Of a DNA stretch of 64,000 nucleotides, positions 8,250 to 19,846 are shown piece after piece. Location: contig NZ_CP104263.1 of the NCBI RefSeq assembly GCF_025244825.1, positions 372,001-436,000 of the forward strand. Direction: 5' to 3'. The position numbers were made by a program, and so were the translations under genes. Below the pieces are notes generated by a model. The model had not been told where the DNA came from and did no database searches. It saw only the letters and a list, made by a program, of their open reading frames with translations. The stretch is from Arthrobacter jinronghuae (lineage in GTDB: Bacteria; Actinomycetota; Actinomycetes; Actinomycetales; Micrococcaceae). The first letter of the stretch is position 1. Each line of letters begins with the position of its first letter.

Positions 8250-8322
8250 GGTCTTCGCCTTGGGTCCTTAGGGTCGCTGTGCGCCTGGCACGCTTCAGAG
8301 GCGCATCTGCAAACCTACGGGA

Positions 8323-8338
8323 AACTGACTGGTCAGTT
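8323..8338. promoter_or_regulatory. TetR-like operator palindrome
   Basis: AACTGAC-TG-GTCAGTT, 7-bp arms with a 2-base centre, about 75 bases upstream of the ABC-like start. The form is typical of TetR-family operators, but no TetR gene is nearby. Confidence 0.55.
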
Positions 8339-8384
8339 CAAACGGTGGTGCGGAGAGCTCTGCCACACCGGGACCGGGCGGAAG

Positions 8385-9812
8385 TTAGAGGCCGTACTTT
8401 TCCAACAGCCGCAGCCATACCTCGCTGATGGTGGGGTAGGCGGGCACGGCATGCCAGAGCCGGTCCAGCGGGACCTCGCCGGTGATGGCAACCGTTGCAG
8501 CGTGCAGCAGTTCCGAGACGCCCGGCCCGACGAAGGTCACGCCGACCAGCACTCGCCGGTCCTCGTCCACCACCATCTGTGCCCAGCCGCGGTAGTTGTC
8601 CGCATACAGCGAGGAGCCGGCGACGGCGATTTCCAGCGATGTCTCGGAGGCGTTGACGCCGTCGGCCCGGGCCTGTTCGAGAGTCCGCCCGACCATCGCC
8701 GCTTCCGGGTCGGTAAACACCACCTGCGGCACGGCGTAACGGTCTGCAGTTGCCGTGTACCGGCTCCAGGCAGCCGGTTCCGCGCTGCCGGGTTCCTGTT
8801 TTGCCCGCGCCGCAATCACGTCGCCGGTTGCCCGCGCCTCGTATTTTCCCTGATGGGTGAGCAGTACTTTCCCGGCAGCGTCCCCCACGGCGTACAGCCA
8901 TCCGCCGTCGACGCCCATCACCCGGCCGGAATCATCGGTGTCCAATTTCTTCGGGGCCAGGCCGATTTCCTCCAGACCCAGCCCGTCCAAGGCAGGATGG
9001 CGGCCGGTGGAAACCAGCAGCCGATCTCCGCTCACGGTGTCGCCGCCCTCGAGCGATACTTCCACGCCGCCGTCGTCGGACTTCCGCACTGATGCGGGGG
9101 AGGCGGAGGTGCGCACCTCGACGCCGTCGGCCTCGAGTCCTTCCTGTACCAGCGCACGTACCGGTTCGGGGAAGGAGCCCAGGATGTCGTGCCGGGCCAG
9201 CACTGTGACTTTAGAGCCCAGACGCGCGTAGGCCTGCGCCAGTTCAACGCCGGACACTCCGCCGCCGATCACGATAAGGCGGCCGGGAATCTCGGTGGCG
9301 GAGGTGGCATCCCGGGTGCCCCAGTAATCAGTGGTGTCCAGGCCCTCGATCGGCGGTACGGAAGGGGTGGACCCGGTGGCGAGGACGACGGCGTGCTGCG
9401 CGGAAATACGCAGGGTCCGGCCGTCAGTGGCGGCCACTTCCACCTCGCGTTCTCCGGTGAGCCGTGCCCGGCCGCGGACCAGTTCGATGCCGGCGCCGGC
9501 GACCCACTCCGCCTGGCCTGCATCATCCCAGTTGGAGGTGAACGAGTTCCGGCGTTCCAGGACAGCGGCGGCGTCCAGCGTGCCGGTGACCGCCTCGCGG
9601 GAACCCGCCAGCGACTGTGCCTCCTTCAACGCCGTGCCGGGCCGCAGGAGCGCCTTGGAGGGCATGCAGGCCCAGTAGGAGCATTCCCCGCCCACCAGGG
9701 CCGCTTCCACCAGGACGGCGCTTAACCCGCCGCGGACAATGCGGTCTGCCGCATTTTCTCCCACGGCACCTGCGCCAATCACCACTACGTCCGTCTGCAG
9801 AGTCTCAGTCAT
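8385..9812 (-). CDS. FAD-dependent pyridine nucleotide-disulfide oxidoreductase
   Basis: 475-residue flavoprotein of the lipoamide dehydrogenase/mercuric reductase group. It has an N-terminal FAD fold (VVVIGAGAVGENAA), the redox pair in GGECSYWACMPSKALL (CX4C), an NAD(P) fold (LIVIGGGVSGVELAQAY, about 180), an FAD motif (YAVGDAAG) and a C-terminal dimerisation domain. The usual catalytic His of HPTxxE is Tyr here (AYPTISE). The substrate is unknown; the changed residue argues against ordinary lipoamide dehydrogenase. Start 9812 has AAGG 9 bases upstream; 9818 is an alternative. No operon partner. Confidence 0.88.
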   Translation of the reverse strand: MTETLQTDVVVIGAGAVGENAADRIVRGGLSAVLVEAALVGGECSYWACMPSKALLRPGTALKEAQSLAGSREAVTGTLDAAAVLERRNSFTSNWDDAGQAEWVAGAGIELVRGRARLTGEREVEVAATDGRTLRISAQHAVVLATGSTPSVPPIEGLDTTDYWGTRDATSATEIPGRLIVIGGGVSGVELAQAYARLGSKVTVLARHDILGSFPEPVRALVQEGLEADGVEVRTSASPASVRKSDDGGVEVSLEGGDTVSGDRLLVSTGRHPALDGLGLEEIGLAPKKLDTDDSGRVMGVDGGWLYAVGDAAGKVLLTHQGKYEARATGDVIAARAKQEPGSAEPAAWSRYTATADRYAVPQVVFTDPEAAMVGRTLEQARADGVNASETSLEIAVAGSSLYADNYRGWAQMVVDEDRRVLVGVTFVGPGVSELLHAATVAITGEVPLDRLWHAVPAYPTISEVWLRLLEKYGL

Positions 9813-9862
9813 GGACATGAGCCTTGCACCGCGGCGGGAGCGGGGCAACCGGGTAGCTTGTC

Positions 9863-10594
9863 CTACCCCTCGAAATGCGTTTCCGCGGGACGTCCGTTCA
9901 CCGAGGCCACCACGGATTCGGCGACCTCGCGCAGCTTCATGTTCCGGTGGCTGGAGGCCGCACGCAGTACGTCGAACGCCTGCTGCTGGGAGCAGCGGCT
10001 CTGTCCCATGATGATGCCGATGGCAATATCGATGGTGGTGCGGGAACGCATGGCGGCCACAAGGTCCTCTGCCCTTGAGGTGGTGTCGGTGATGCGGATG
10101 GTCAGCCGTACGGCTGACGCAGCATGCCGGGCAAAACTCTCAGCCGCCTGCACCGTGGGGTCGGGGAAGGCGTTTTCCCGATCTGCGTACAGGTTCAGGG
10201 CGCTGAGGTAGTCGCCGGACAGGGTGATGGGCACGGCAAGGAGGGAGCCCAGGCCGTGACGGGAAACCTCGCTCGTGTAGTCCGGCCAGCGGTTCTCGGC
10301 GGCCAAGTCCTTCACAAGGACCGTCTCACCGCTGTGTGCGGCGGTAAGGCAGGGGCCATCGCCGTAGGAGTACTGGATTTCATCCATGCGCGTGGCCTCA
10401 GCGCTGCTGCTGGCCACGACACGGGGCCGGGATTTATACAGGAGCGTCACGGCGCAGGAAACGGGACTGTCCGGGCCGGAGAATTCGCGGGCGGCCAGGA
10501 CAGCTGACCTGTTAAGGAAATCCTGGACGCCCGGGCTCTCCAGCACGAGCTCTATGAGTACGCTGGGCAGCTGGGTGGAATTCGGACTCGCCAT
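9863..10594 (-). CDS. GAF and ANTAR domain protein
   Basis: 243-residue cytoplasmic regulator. An N-terminal GAF sensor domain (about 20-165; SYGDGPCLTAAHSGETVLVKDL, LGSLLAVPI) is followed by a C-terminal ANTAR RNA-binding helix bundle (about 170-235; LVAAMRSRTTIDIAIGIIMGQSRCSQQQAFDVL). ANTAR proteins bind paired RNA stem-loops and prevent termination; the ligand of the GAF domain and the RNA targets are unknown. It is common in actinobacteria. It stands alone, facing away from tRNA-Arg. Confidence 0.9.
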   Translation of the reverse strand: MASPNSTQLPSVLIELVLESPGVQDFLNRSAVLAAREFSGPDSPVSCAVTLLYKSRPRVVASSSAEATRMDEIQYSYGDGPCLTAAHSGETVLVKDLAAENRWPDYTSEVSRHGLGSLLAVPITLSGDYLSALNLYADRENAFPDPTVQAAESFARHAASAVRLTIRITDTTSRAEDLVAAMRSRTTIDIAIGIIMGQSRCSQQQAFDVLRAASSHRNMKLREVAESVVASVNGRPAETHFEG

Positions 10595-10705
10595 GCCGCT
10601 GTTCCCTTCCGGGGCCGGCCGCTGCGGGAAAGGACTTCCGGGGCAGGCTGCCGGTCCGGTTGCTTACGACCACAGTACGCAGGGCAGGAACGGGTATCCA
10701 GAGAC

Positions 10706-10748
10706 AACAAAAAACCCGGTCTGATCAGTTGTCCTGATCAGACCGGGT
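10706..10748 (-). terminator. Terminator of tRNA-Arg
   Basis: 15-bp perfect stem ACCCGGTCTGATCAG / CTGATCAGACCGGGT with loop TTGTC. The plus-strand A run to its left (10706-10713) is a U run on the minus-strand transcript. Confidence 0.9.
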
Positions 10749-10753
10749 CTGAA

Positions 10754-10829
10754 TGGTGCGCGCGAAGGGATTCGAACCCCCAACCTTCTGATCCGTAGTC
10801 AGATGCTCTATCCGTTGAGCTACGCACGC
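10754..10829 (-). tRNA. tRNA-Arg(ACG)
   Basis: Acceptor GCGTGCG/CGCGCGC with encoded CCA. Anticodon stem TCTGA/TCAGA, loop CTACGGA, anticodon ACG, the target of the TadA encoded at 2310-2789. Confidence 0.97.
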
Positions 10830-10958
10830 ATAAGAACTATTGTATCAAAACCGATTCTCATCGGTTTCTTTCAAGTTCTTCCGTGGCTGTTTGGCCGTAG
10901 ATAACTATAGCGGGCTTTTGGAGGCAACACCAATCGAGAAGTATGTCGACTGCGTCAC

Positions 10959-10986
10959 TAGACCGGTCTACGTGACGTTGGTCACA
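10959..10986. promoter_or_regulatory. Palindrome and CRP/GlxR-like site upstream of pckG
   Basis: TAGACCGGTCTA (10959-10970) is a perfect 12-base palindrome. It abuts CGTGA-CGTTGG-TCACA (10971-10986), one mismatch from TGTGA-N6-TCACA. Both lie about 150 bases upstream of pckG. A CRP-like input would suit a gluconeogenic gene. The rest of 10830-11132 shows no supported gene. Confidence 0.6.
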
Positions 10987-11132
10987 TTGGAGTAGGCTGG
11001 AGGCCCTGATTCTCTTGGATTTGTGGGACCGATCACGAATGCGGCAATAAAGGTGCGATCTTTCCCGGCAAAGCGTTCCGAAAGGCCCAACTAGCATCAA
11101 AACACACCACTGACCCAACGAAGGGAAGAGTC

Positions 11133-13019
11133 ATGGGCGATGACGCGCGTCAGCTAGTTCTCGATGAGAACGGCGAGAATGCTGCAAGCCAGCCGCTGGA
11201 CAGCACTACCGGAGGTACTGCTGCACCCACCACCCACCAGGCCCTCCTTGCGTGGGTAAAAGAAGTAGCCGAGCTGACGCAGCCTGACCGCGTGTACTGG
11301 GTCGATGGTTCCGAAGAAGAAAACCAGTCCCTCACGGACGAACTCGTGGATGCCGGCACCCTGGTGCGCCTGAACCCCGAGACCTTCCCGAATTCCTTTG
11401 CCGCCTTCTCGGATCCCAAGGACGTGGCCCGGGTCGAAGAGCAGACCTTCATCTGCTCCGAAAAGCGCGAAGACGCCGGCTTCACCAATAACTGGATGGA
11501 CCCGGGCGAGATGCGTGCCAAGCTCAACGGTCTCTTCGCCGGGTCCATGCGCGGACGCACCATGTACGTGGTGCCCTTCGTTATGGGACACCTGGCTGCC
11601 GAAGACCCGAAGTTCGGCGTCGAAATCACCGACAGCGCCTACGTGGTCGCCTCCATGCGGATCATGGCCAACATCGGGACCGACGTGCTGCGCAAGATGG
11701 AGGAGCTGGACGCGTTCTTCGTTCCGGCGCTCCACTCCGTTGGCTTCCCGCTGGCCGAGGGCGAAGCCGATGTGCCCTGGCCGTGCAGCGACGAGAAGTG
11801 GATTGTGCACTTCCCCGAGGACCGCTCCATCTGGTCCTACGGTTCGGGCTACGGCGGCAACGCCCTGCTGGGGAAGAAGTGCTACGCCCTGCGCATTGCC
11901 TCCATCATGGCCCGGGACGAAGGCTGGCTGGCCGAGCACATGCTCATCCTCAAGCTCACCAGCCCGGAGAAGAAGGACTACTTCGTTTCCGCTGCCTTCC
12001 CGTCCGCCTGCGGCAAGACCAACCTGGCGCTCCTGGATCCGACCATCGAGGGCTGGAAGGTCGAAACCCTTGGGGACGACATCACCTGGATGCGGTTCGG
12101 CAAGGAAGGTGAACTGCGTGCGGTAAACCCGGAGGCCGGTCTCTTCGGCGTCGCTCCCGGCACCGGATGGAGCACCAACCCCAATGCCATGCGTGCCATC
12201 GCCAAGGGCAACTCCATCTTCACCAACGTGGCACTGACGGACGACGGCGGTGTCTGGTGGGAGGGCATGACGGATGAGGCGCCCGCGCACCTCATCGACT
12301 GGCTCGGGCAGGAATGGACGCCCGACGCCGGCCGCCCGGCAGCACATCCGAACTCGCGCTTCTGCACGCCGATCGACCAGATCGACATGCTGGCGGACGA
12401 ATACCACTCCCCGAACGGGGTCCCGGTCTCGGCCATCCTGTTCGGCGGGCGCCGCAAGACCACCGTTCCCCTGGTGACGGAGGCCCGCGACTGGGCCAGC
12501 GGCATCTTCATGGGCTCCACGCTGTCCTCCGAAACCACCGCCGCAGCCGCCGGACAGGTGGGTGTGGTCCGCCGCGATCCGATGGCCATGCTTCCGTTCA
12601 TGGGTTACGACGCCGGGGATTACCTGCGGCACTGGATCGAACTCAGCGGCAAGGCCAACCAGGAGAAGCTGCCCAAGATCTTCCTGGTGAACTGGTTCCG
12701 GCGCACGGCCGACGGCGGATTCGCCTGGCCGGGCTTCGGCGACAACTCCCGGGTGCTCAAGTGGGTCATTGAACGCCTTGAGGGCAAGGCGGACGCGGTG
12801 GAAACCCCCATCGGGTTTGTGCCCACGGGGGATTCCATTGACCTCACCGGCCTGGACATGACCCCCGAGGACGTGGAGCAGGCCGTCCGCGTGGATCCGC
12901 AGGAGTGGGCCACCGAGCTGGACGGCATTGACGAGTGGTACCACCGCTTCGGTCCCACCCTGCCGCAGGAGCTGAAGGACCGGCTGGCCGAACTGAAGGA
13001 CCGCTTCGCCACCGCCTAA
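11133..13019 (+). CDS. pckG: Phosphoenolpyruvate carboxykinase (GTP)
   Basis: 628-residue GTP-type PEPCK, converting oxaloacetate and GTP to PEP, CO2 and GDP at the entry to gluconeogenesis. The P-loop with the reactive cysteine is [12 protein letters not shown] (Cys at about 293), followed by DDITWM for metal binding and INPEAG-type [14 protein letters not shown]. Length is normal. The ribosome site is GAAGGGAAGAGTC before ATG. The upstream region carries a palindrome and a CRP/GlxR-like site, consistent with carbon-source control. A strong palindromic terminator follows directly. Confidence 0.98.
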   Translation: MGDDARQLVLDENGENAASQPLDSTTGGTAAPTTHQALLAWVKEVAELTQPDRVYWVDGSEEENQSLTDELVDAGTLVRLNPETFPNSFAAFSDPKDVARVEEQTFICSEKREDAGFTNNWMDPGEMRAKLNGLFAGSMRGRTMYVVPFVMGHLAAEDPKFGVEITDSAYVVASMRIMANIGTDVLRKMEELDAFFVPALHSVGFPLAEGEADVPWPCSDEKWIVHFPEDRSIWSYGSGYGGNALLGKKCYALRIASIMARDEGWLAEHMLILKLTSPEKKDYFVSAAFPSACGKTNLALLDPTIEGWKVETLGDDITWMRFGKEGELRAVNPEAGLFGVAPGTGWSTNPNAMRAIAKGNSIFTNVALTDDGGVWWEGMTDEAPAHLIDWLGQEWTPDAGRPAAHPNSRFCTPIDQIDMLADEYHSPNGVPVSAILFGGRRKTTVPLVTEARDWASGIFMGSTLSSETTAAAAGQVGVVRRDPMAMLPFMGYDAGDYLRHWIELSGKANQEKLPKIFLVNWFRRTADGGFAWPGFGDNSRVLKWVIERLEGKADAVETPIGFVPTGDSIDLTGLDMTPEDVEQAVRVDPQEWATELDGIDEWYHRFGPTLPQELKDRLAELKDRFATA

Positions 13020-13028
13020 CCTGCAGAT

Positions 13029-13070
13029 AAAAGGGAAGCCCCGCCGGAATTCCGGCGGGGCTTCCCTTTT
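13029..13070. terminator. Bidirectional terminator between pckG and the 13087-13539 gene
   Basis: Near-perfect 42-base palindrome, stem AAAAGGGAAGCCCCGCCGGAA with its complement, ending in TTTT on both strands. Confidence 0.92.
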
Positions 13071-13086
13071 GCAGTGCCAGGGCTGG

Positions 13087-13539
13087 TTACTCAGCGTCGG
13101 CCCAGACGATGGGCTCGCCGCCCTCCCAGATGGGTTCGTTGAACGTCCACTCGCCGTCCTGCTCCGAGTAGGTCTGGATCGCGGAGATGCAGACGCCTTC
13201 GGAGTGCTCGGTGACAATGTGGATGGCGTCGGTGTTTTCCTCCGGCAGGTGGATGTCCGAGAACACGGCAACCGCGCGGTTCTCACCCTTCTGCTCCGTC
13301 AGCACCGTGTAAAGGTCATCGATCATCGAGTCTGCATCCAGGTCCTCGTCGCTGTCCTCGGGGGCGACGGCGATCATCCGCAGCTCGCCGTCGTTCTGCA
13401 CCACGAGCGCGGCCGGCAGGAACGCACCCTGCGCCTCAAGCTGCTCCTGCGTTACGCCGAGGGCGGTACCCAGCAGGGAGTTCAGGTCCTCCTGGACCTC
13501 GGCGGAGGGCTCTGATCCGTTCAGTTCTACATCAGCCAT
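13087..13539 (-). CDS. Hypothetical acidic protein
   Basis: 150-residue acidic, soluble protein with no signal peptide or membrane segment. I do not recognise a catalytic motif. It alternates predicted helix (QEDLNSLLGTALG, SMIDDLYTVLTEQ) and strand (PAALVVQND, AVAVFSDI, EGVCISAIQTYS). It lies 3 bases downstream of the phosphomannomutase stop and probably shares its transcript. A role in sugar-phosphate or envelope metabolism would be guesswork from this context alone. Confidence 0.75.
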   Translation of the reverse strand: MADVELNGSEPSAEVQEDLNSLLGTALGVTQEQLEAQGAFLPAALVVQNDGELRMIAVAPEDSDEDLDADSMIDDLYTVLTEQKGENRAVAVFSDIHLPEENTDAIHIVTEHSEGVCISAIQTYSEQDGEWTFNEPIWEGGEPIVWADAE

Positions 13540-13542
13540 TTG

Positions 13543-14949
13543 CTATTTCCTTACTAGTTTCAATACGTGGTCGCGGACCCGCTCCATGGTGGGCAGATCC
13601 TCTGCTTCAGCGTTCAGCCGCAGGAAGGGTTCGGTGTTGGACGCGCGGAGGTTGAACCACCACGCGCCGTCGTCGGAGGTGAACGTCACGCCGTCGAGGG
13701 TGTCCACCGTGACGCCGTCGCGCTCGAACTCGGCGCGGACGCGGGCGACGGCGGCCGGGACGTCCTCGACCCGCGAGTTCACCTCGCCGGAGGAGATGTA
13801 CGGCTCGTATTCGCGGGCCAGATCCGAGAGGCTGCGGGTCTGCTCGCCCAGGGCAGCGAGTACGTGCATCGCCGCGAGCATGCCGGTGTCGGCGTTGTAG
13901 AAGTCGCGGAAGTAGTAGTGCGCGGAGTGCTCGCCGCCGAAGACGGCACCTTCGCTGGCCATCACTGCCTTGATGAAGGAGTGGCCCACCCGCGTGCGGA
14001 CGGCACGGCCGCCGTCGTGCGCCACCAGTTCGGGCACGGCCCGGGAGGTGATCAGGTTGTGGATGATCACGGGCGTCTCTTCGCCGCCGGCCTTGGCCCG
14101 GGCGATCTCGCGGCGCGCGACCAGGGCGGTGACGGCGGAGGGGCTGACCGGCTCGCCCTTTTCGTCGATGACGAAGCAGCGGTCGGCGTCGCCGTCGAAC
14201 GCCAGGCCGATGTCCGCACCGTGTTCGACGACGGCGGCCTGCAGGTCCCGCAGGTTCTCCGGCTCCAGCGGGTTGGCCGGGTGGTTCGGGAAGGACCCGT
14301 CCAGTTCAAAGTAGAGGGGAACAATGTCCAGGGGCAGCCCGGGCAGGATGCTGTCGCCGAGCACTGCGGGGGTGGTCATGCCAGCCATGCCGTTGCCCGC
14401 ATCCACCACTACCTTCAGCGGCCGGATTCCGGACAGGTCCACCAGGTTGCGCAGGTACTTGGAGTAGTCGGCCAGGACGTCCCGGACGGAGATGGAACCC
14501 TTGGTTGCCGCCGCCGGAATGACGCCGTCATTCAGGTACTGCTCGGCGAGGGCCTGGATCTCCTTGAGGCCGGTCTCGGAGGAGATGGGCACGGCGCCGG
14601 CCTTGGCCATCTTGATCCCGTTGTACTGCGCCGGGTTGTGGCTGGCAGTGAAGGTCACGCCGGCCGCATTCAGCACTCCGCAGGCGTAGTAGAGCTCATC
14701 GGTGGAAATCAGGTCCAGCAGGAGCACGTCGGCGCCGCGGGCGGTGGCGCCGCGCGCGAAGTCGCGGATGAACTCGGGAGAGGACGGACGCATGTCACCG
14801 CCAACCAGTACCGTCTGTCCGGACAGGCCCTGGACGTCGACAAACGCGGCCCCTACGGCCTCGACGATCTGCGGGGTGATGGTCTCGCCCACGACGCCGC
14901 GGACGTCGTAGGCCTTGAAGGACGCGGAGAGGTCGAATGCATTGTTCAC
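13543..14949 (-). CDS. Phosphomannomutase/phosphoglucomutase
   Basis: 468-residue alpha-D-phosphohexomutase moving phosphate between C6 and C1 of mannose or glucose, feeding GDP-mannose or polysaccharide precursors. The phosphoserine loop is TASHNPAQYNGIKM (about 100-113), the metal loop DGDADRCF is at about 252, the sugar-specificity loop GGEHSAHYY at about 345, and the phosphate-binding RASNTEPFLRL near the end. The GEHSAH form is typical of ManB-type enzymes. It is first in a two-gene unit with the hypothetical protein and divergent from recQ. Confidence 0.93.
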   Translation of the reverse strand: MNNAFDLSASFKAYDVRGVVGETITPQIVEAVGAAFVDVQGLSGQTVLVGGDMRPSSPEFIRDFARGATARGADVLLLDLISTDELYYACGVLNAAGVTFTASHNPAQYNGIKMAKAGAVPISSETGLKEIQALAEQYLNDGVIPAAATKGSISVRDVLADYSKYLRNLVDLSGIRPLKVVVDAGNGMAGMTTPAVLGDSILPGLPLDIVPLYFELDGSFPNHPANPLEPENLRDLQAAVVEHGADIGLAFDGDADRCFVIDEKGEPVSPSAVTALVARREIARAKAGGEETPVIIHNLITSRAVPELVAHDGGRAVRTRVGHSFIKAVMASEGAVFGGEHSAHYYFRDFYNADTGMLAAMHVLAALGEQTRSLSDLAREYEPYISSGEVNSRVEDVPAAVARVRAEFERDGVTVDTLDGVTFTSDDGAWWFNLRASNTEPFLRLNAEAEDLPTMERVRDHVLKLVRK

Positions 14950-15048
14950 GTTGGCCAGTCTATAGGGGCGCCCGCCGCGGCGGTCTTTTGTCCACGGTTC
15001 AAATCCGATGCAGGGAACAGTTCCTCAGGTGCTGGGATAGTGGATGGT

Positions 15049-17214
15049 ATGGAAAGCACTGATACGCAAGGCACTGTTTCTGGGACTGTTTCGGAGGCTT
15101 CTGAAACGACCCGTCCGCTGCACGGCGAGGCGGTGGAGCTGCTGCGGGCCCTGGTGGGCAATGACTCCGCGGAGTTCCACCAGGACCAGTTCGAAGCCAT
15201 CGAGGCGTTGGTGGCCGGCGGACGGCGCGCCCTGGTGGTCCAGCGCACCGGCTGGGGCAAGTCCGCGGTGTACTTCGTCGCCAGCCTGCTGCTGCGGGCA
15301 CGGGGGGCAGGTCCCACGCTGATTGTTTCCCCGCTGCTGGCGCTGATGCGGGACCAGGTGGCCGCCGCCGCGCGGGCCGGGGTGCGGGCCGTGGCCATCA
15401 ACTCCGCCAACCAGCTGGAGTGGCAGGACATTTCCGCAAAGCTCGAGGCCGACGAGGTGGATGTGCTGCTGGTTTCCCCGGAACGGTTGAACAATCCCGG
15501 GTTCCGCGAACAGCACCTGCCCGAGCTGATCCGGCGTTCCGGACTGCTGGTGATCGACGAAGCGCACTGCATCTCCGACTGGGGCCACGACTTCCGTCCG
15601 GACTACCGCCGCATCCGCCACCTGATCGAGCGGCTGCCCTCCACGGTTCCTGTACTGGCCACCACTGCCACGGCCAACAGCCGCGTGGTGAAGGACATTG
15701 AGGAACAGCTGGCCGCCGGCGGCGAAGACGTCTTCACCATCCGCGGCCCGCTGGCCCGCAAGTCCCTGCGGCTCGGTGTCCTGCGGCTGCCCAACCCCAA
15801 GGCGCGCCTGGCCTGGCTGCTGACGCACCTGGACGACCTGCCCGGCAGCGGCATCATCTACGCCCTGACCGTCTCCGGCGCCGAAGACACCGCCCGGCTG
15901 CTCCAGAAGGCCGGACATCCGGTTCTCGCCTACACCGGGCGCACCGACCCCGCGGACCGGGAAGAGGCCGAAGCCGCCCTGAAGGAGAATCGGGTCAAGG
16001 CGCTGGTGGCCACCAGCGCACTGGGCATGGGCTTCGACAAACCTGATCTGGGCTTCGTGATCCACCTGGGTGCGCCGTCTTCACCGGTGGCCTACTACCA
16101 GCAGGTGGGACGTGCCGGCCGCGGCACTCCGAACGCCGATGTGCTGCTGCTGCCGGGCGCGGAGGACCGTGACATCTGGCAGTACTTCGCCACGTCCTCC
16201 ATGCCGGAGGAAGGACCGGCCACCGCGGTGCTCGCCGAGCTGGCTTCCGGCGAAGTCCTGTCCGTCGGTGTCCTGGAGACCCGGGTCAACCTGAAGCGCT
16301 CGCCGCTGGAACTGCTGCTGAAGGTCCTGTCCGTGGACGGCGCAGTCGAGAAGGTGTCCGGCGGCTGGCGGGGCACCGGGCAGCCGTGGCATTACGACCG
16401 GGAACGCTATGAACGGATTGCCGCTGCCCGGGTGAAGGAACAGCAGGCCATGCTCGATTACGAGAGCACCACCGGCTGCCGCATGCAGTTCCTGTCCCAG
16501 CAGCTCGACGATCCGGCGGCCGCACCCTGCGGGCGCTGCGACAACTGTGCCGGCCGCTGGTTCGGCGACGACGTCGCGGCCGAGGCCACCGACAACGCGG
16601 CGCAGGCGCTGGACAAGGTTGGCGTGGAGGTGGATCCGCGTGGAATGTATCCCTCGGGCATGGACCGGCTGGGTGTGCCGGTCAAGGGCAAGATCAAGCC
16701 GGACCGGACCGTTTTCGACGGGCGTGCCCTGGCCCGGCTGACCGATCTGGGCTGGGGCGGACGGCTGCGTGAAATCTTTGCTCCGGGCGCTCAAGACATG
16801 CCCGTGGACCCGGCGCTGCTTCAAGGTTGCGTACAGGTCCTGGCCCAGTGGGGCTGGGCCGAACGCCCGGTCGCCATTGTCTCCATTCCGTCCCGGTCCC
16901 GGCCCCAGCTGGTGGATTCGCTGGCCCGCGGCCTCTCGGAACTGGGCCGGATTCCCTATCTGGGGGCGCTGCAGCTGCCGCACGGCGGTCCCACGGGCGG
17001 CCCCGGCGGCAACAGTGCCTTCCGGCTGGCCTCCGTCTGGGACCAGTTTGCGGTTCCCCCGGAAGGGGCTGCCTGGTTCGCGGCGAACCCCGGACCGGTG
17101 CTGCTGGTGGATGATTTCGCCGACAGCCGCTGGACGCTTACGGAAGCCGGGCGGGTGCTGCGGGAAGCCGGCGCCCAGGCGGTGCTGCCGTTCGTGCTCG
17201 CGCTGAAGGCCTAG
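15049..17214 (+). CDS. recQ: RecQ-family ATP-dependent DNA helicase with PRTase-like C terminus
   Basis: 721-residue superfamily 2 helicase for recombination and fork repair. Motifs: QRTGWGKSAVYF (Walker A, about 65), VIDEAHCISDWGHDFRPDY (DEAH and aromatic loop, about 168), TATAN (motif III), QQVGRAGRG (motif VI, about 350), and zinc-type cysteines C-17x-CGRCDNC at about 478-501. No HRDC domain is evident. Instead residues about 590-721 end with PVLLVDDFADSRWTLTEAG, resembling the PRPP loop of type I phosphoribosyltransferases. ATG 15049 follows GGGA; the frame is open far upstream only as antisense of the mutase gene. Confidence 0.92.
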   Translation: MESTDTQGTVSGTVSEASETTRPLHGEAVELLRALVGNDSAEFHQDQFEAIEALVAGGRRALVVQRTGWGKSAVYFVASLLLRARGAGPTLIVSPLLALMRDQVAAAARAGVRAVAINSANQLEWQDISAKLEADEVDVLLVSPERLNNPGFREQHLPELIRRSGLLVIDEAHCISDWGHDFRPDYRRIRHLIERLPSTVPVLATTATANSRVVKDIEEQLAAGGEDVFTIRGPLARKSLRLGVLRLPNPKARLAWLLTHLDDLPGSGIIYALTVSGAEDTARLLQKAGHPVLAYTGRTDPADREEAEAALKENRVKALVATSALGMGFDKPDLGFVIHLGAPSSPVAYYQQVGRAGRGTPNADVLLLPGAEDRDIWQYFATSSMPEEGPATAVLAELASGEVLSVGVLETRVNLKRSPLELLLKVLSVDGAVEKVSGGWRGTGQPWHYDRERYERIAAARVKEQQAMLDYESTTGCRMQFLSQQLDDPAAAPCGRCDNCAGRWFGDDVAAEATDNAAQALDKVGVEVDPRGMYPSGMDRLGVPVKGKIKPDRTVFDGRALARLTDLGWGGRLREIFAPGAQDMPVDPALLQGCVQVLAQWGWAERPVAIVSIPSRSRPQLVDSLARGLSELGRIPYLGALQLPHGGPTGGPGGNSAFRLASVWDQFAVPPEGAAWFAANPGPVLLVDDFADSRWTLTEAGRVLREAGAQAVLPFVLALKA

Positions 17215-17232
17215 CGCCCCCCTGGGATGCGC

Positions 17233-17266
17233 CAGCGGCGGGACGGCTGAGCCCGTCCCGCCGCTG
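17233..17266. terminator. Convergent terminator, recQ and hydrolase
   Basis: 14-bp stem CAGCGGCGGGACGG / CCGTCCCGCCGCTG, followed by TTTC on the plus strand. It sits between the two convergent stops. Confidence 0.75.
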
Positions 17267-17277
17267 TTTCCCGCCGG

Positions 17278-19757
<2,480 letters not shown>

Positions 19758-19846
19758 GGCATCTCCGTTGATTTGGGCGTCATTGTGCTGGACGTCAATA
19801 TACCGGTCGTTTTAAGGCCCGAAGAAAGCAAAGCTAGGATCAAGGT

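Noticed and set aside
10858..11118. 86-codon frame between tRNA-Arg and pckG
   Set aside because: No ribosome site or recognisable domain, and it covers the pckG control region.
11154..13286. 710-codon open frame antisense to pckG
   Set aside because: A shadow of high-GC codon bias; composition is not protein-like and pckG is certain on the other strand.
13567..15048. Upstream extension of the recQ frame
   Set aside because: It is antisense to the phosphomannomutase gene and has no RecQ homology; the helicase begins at 15049.
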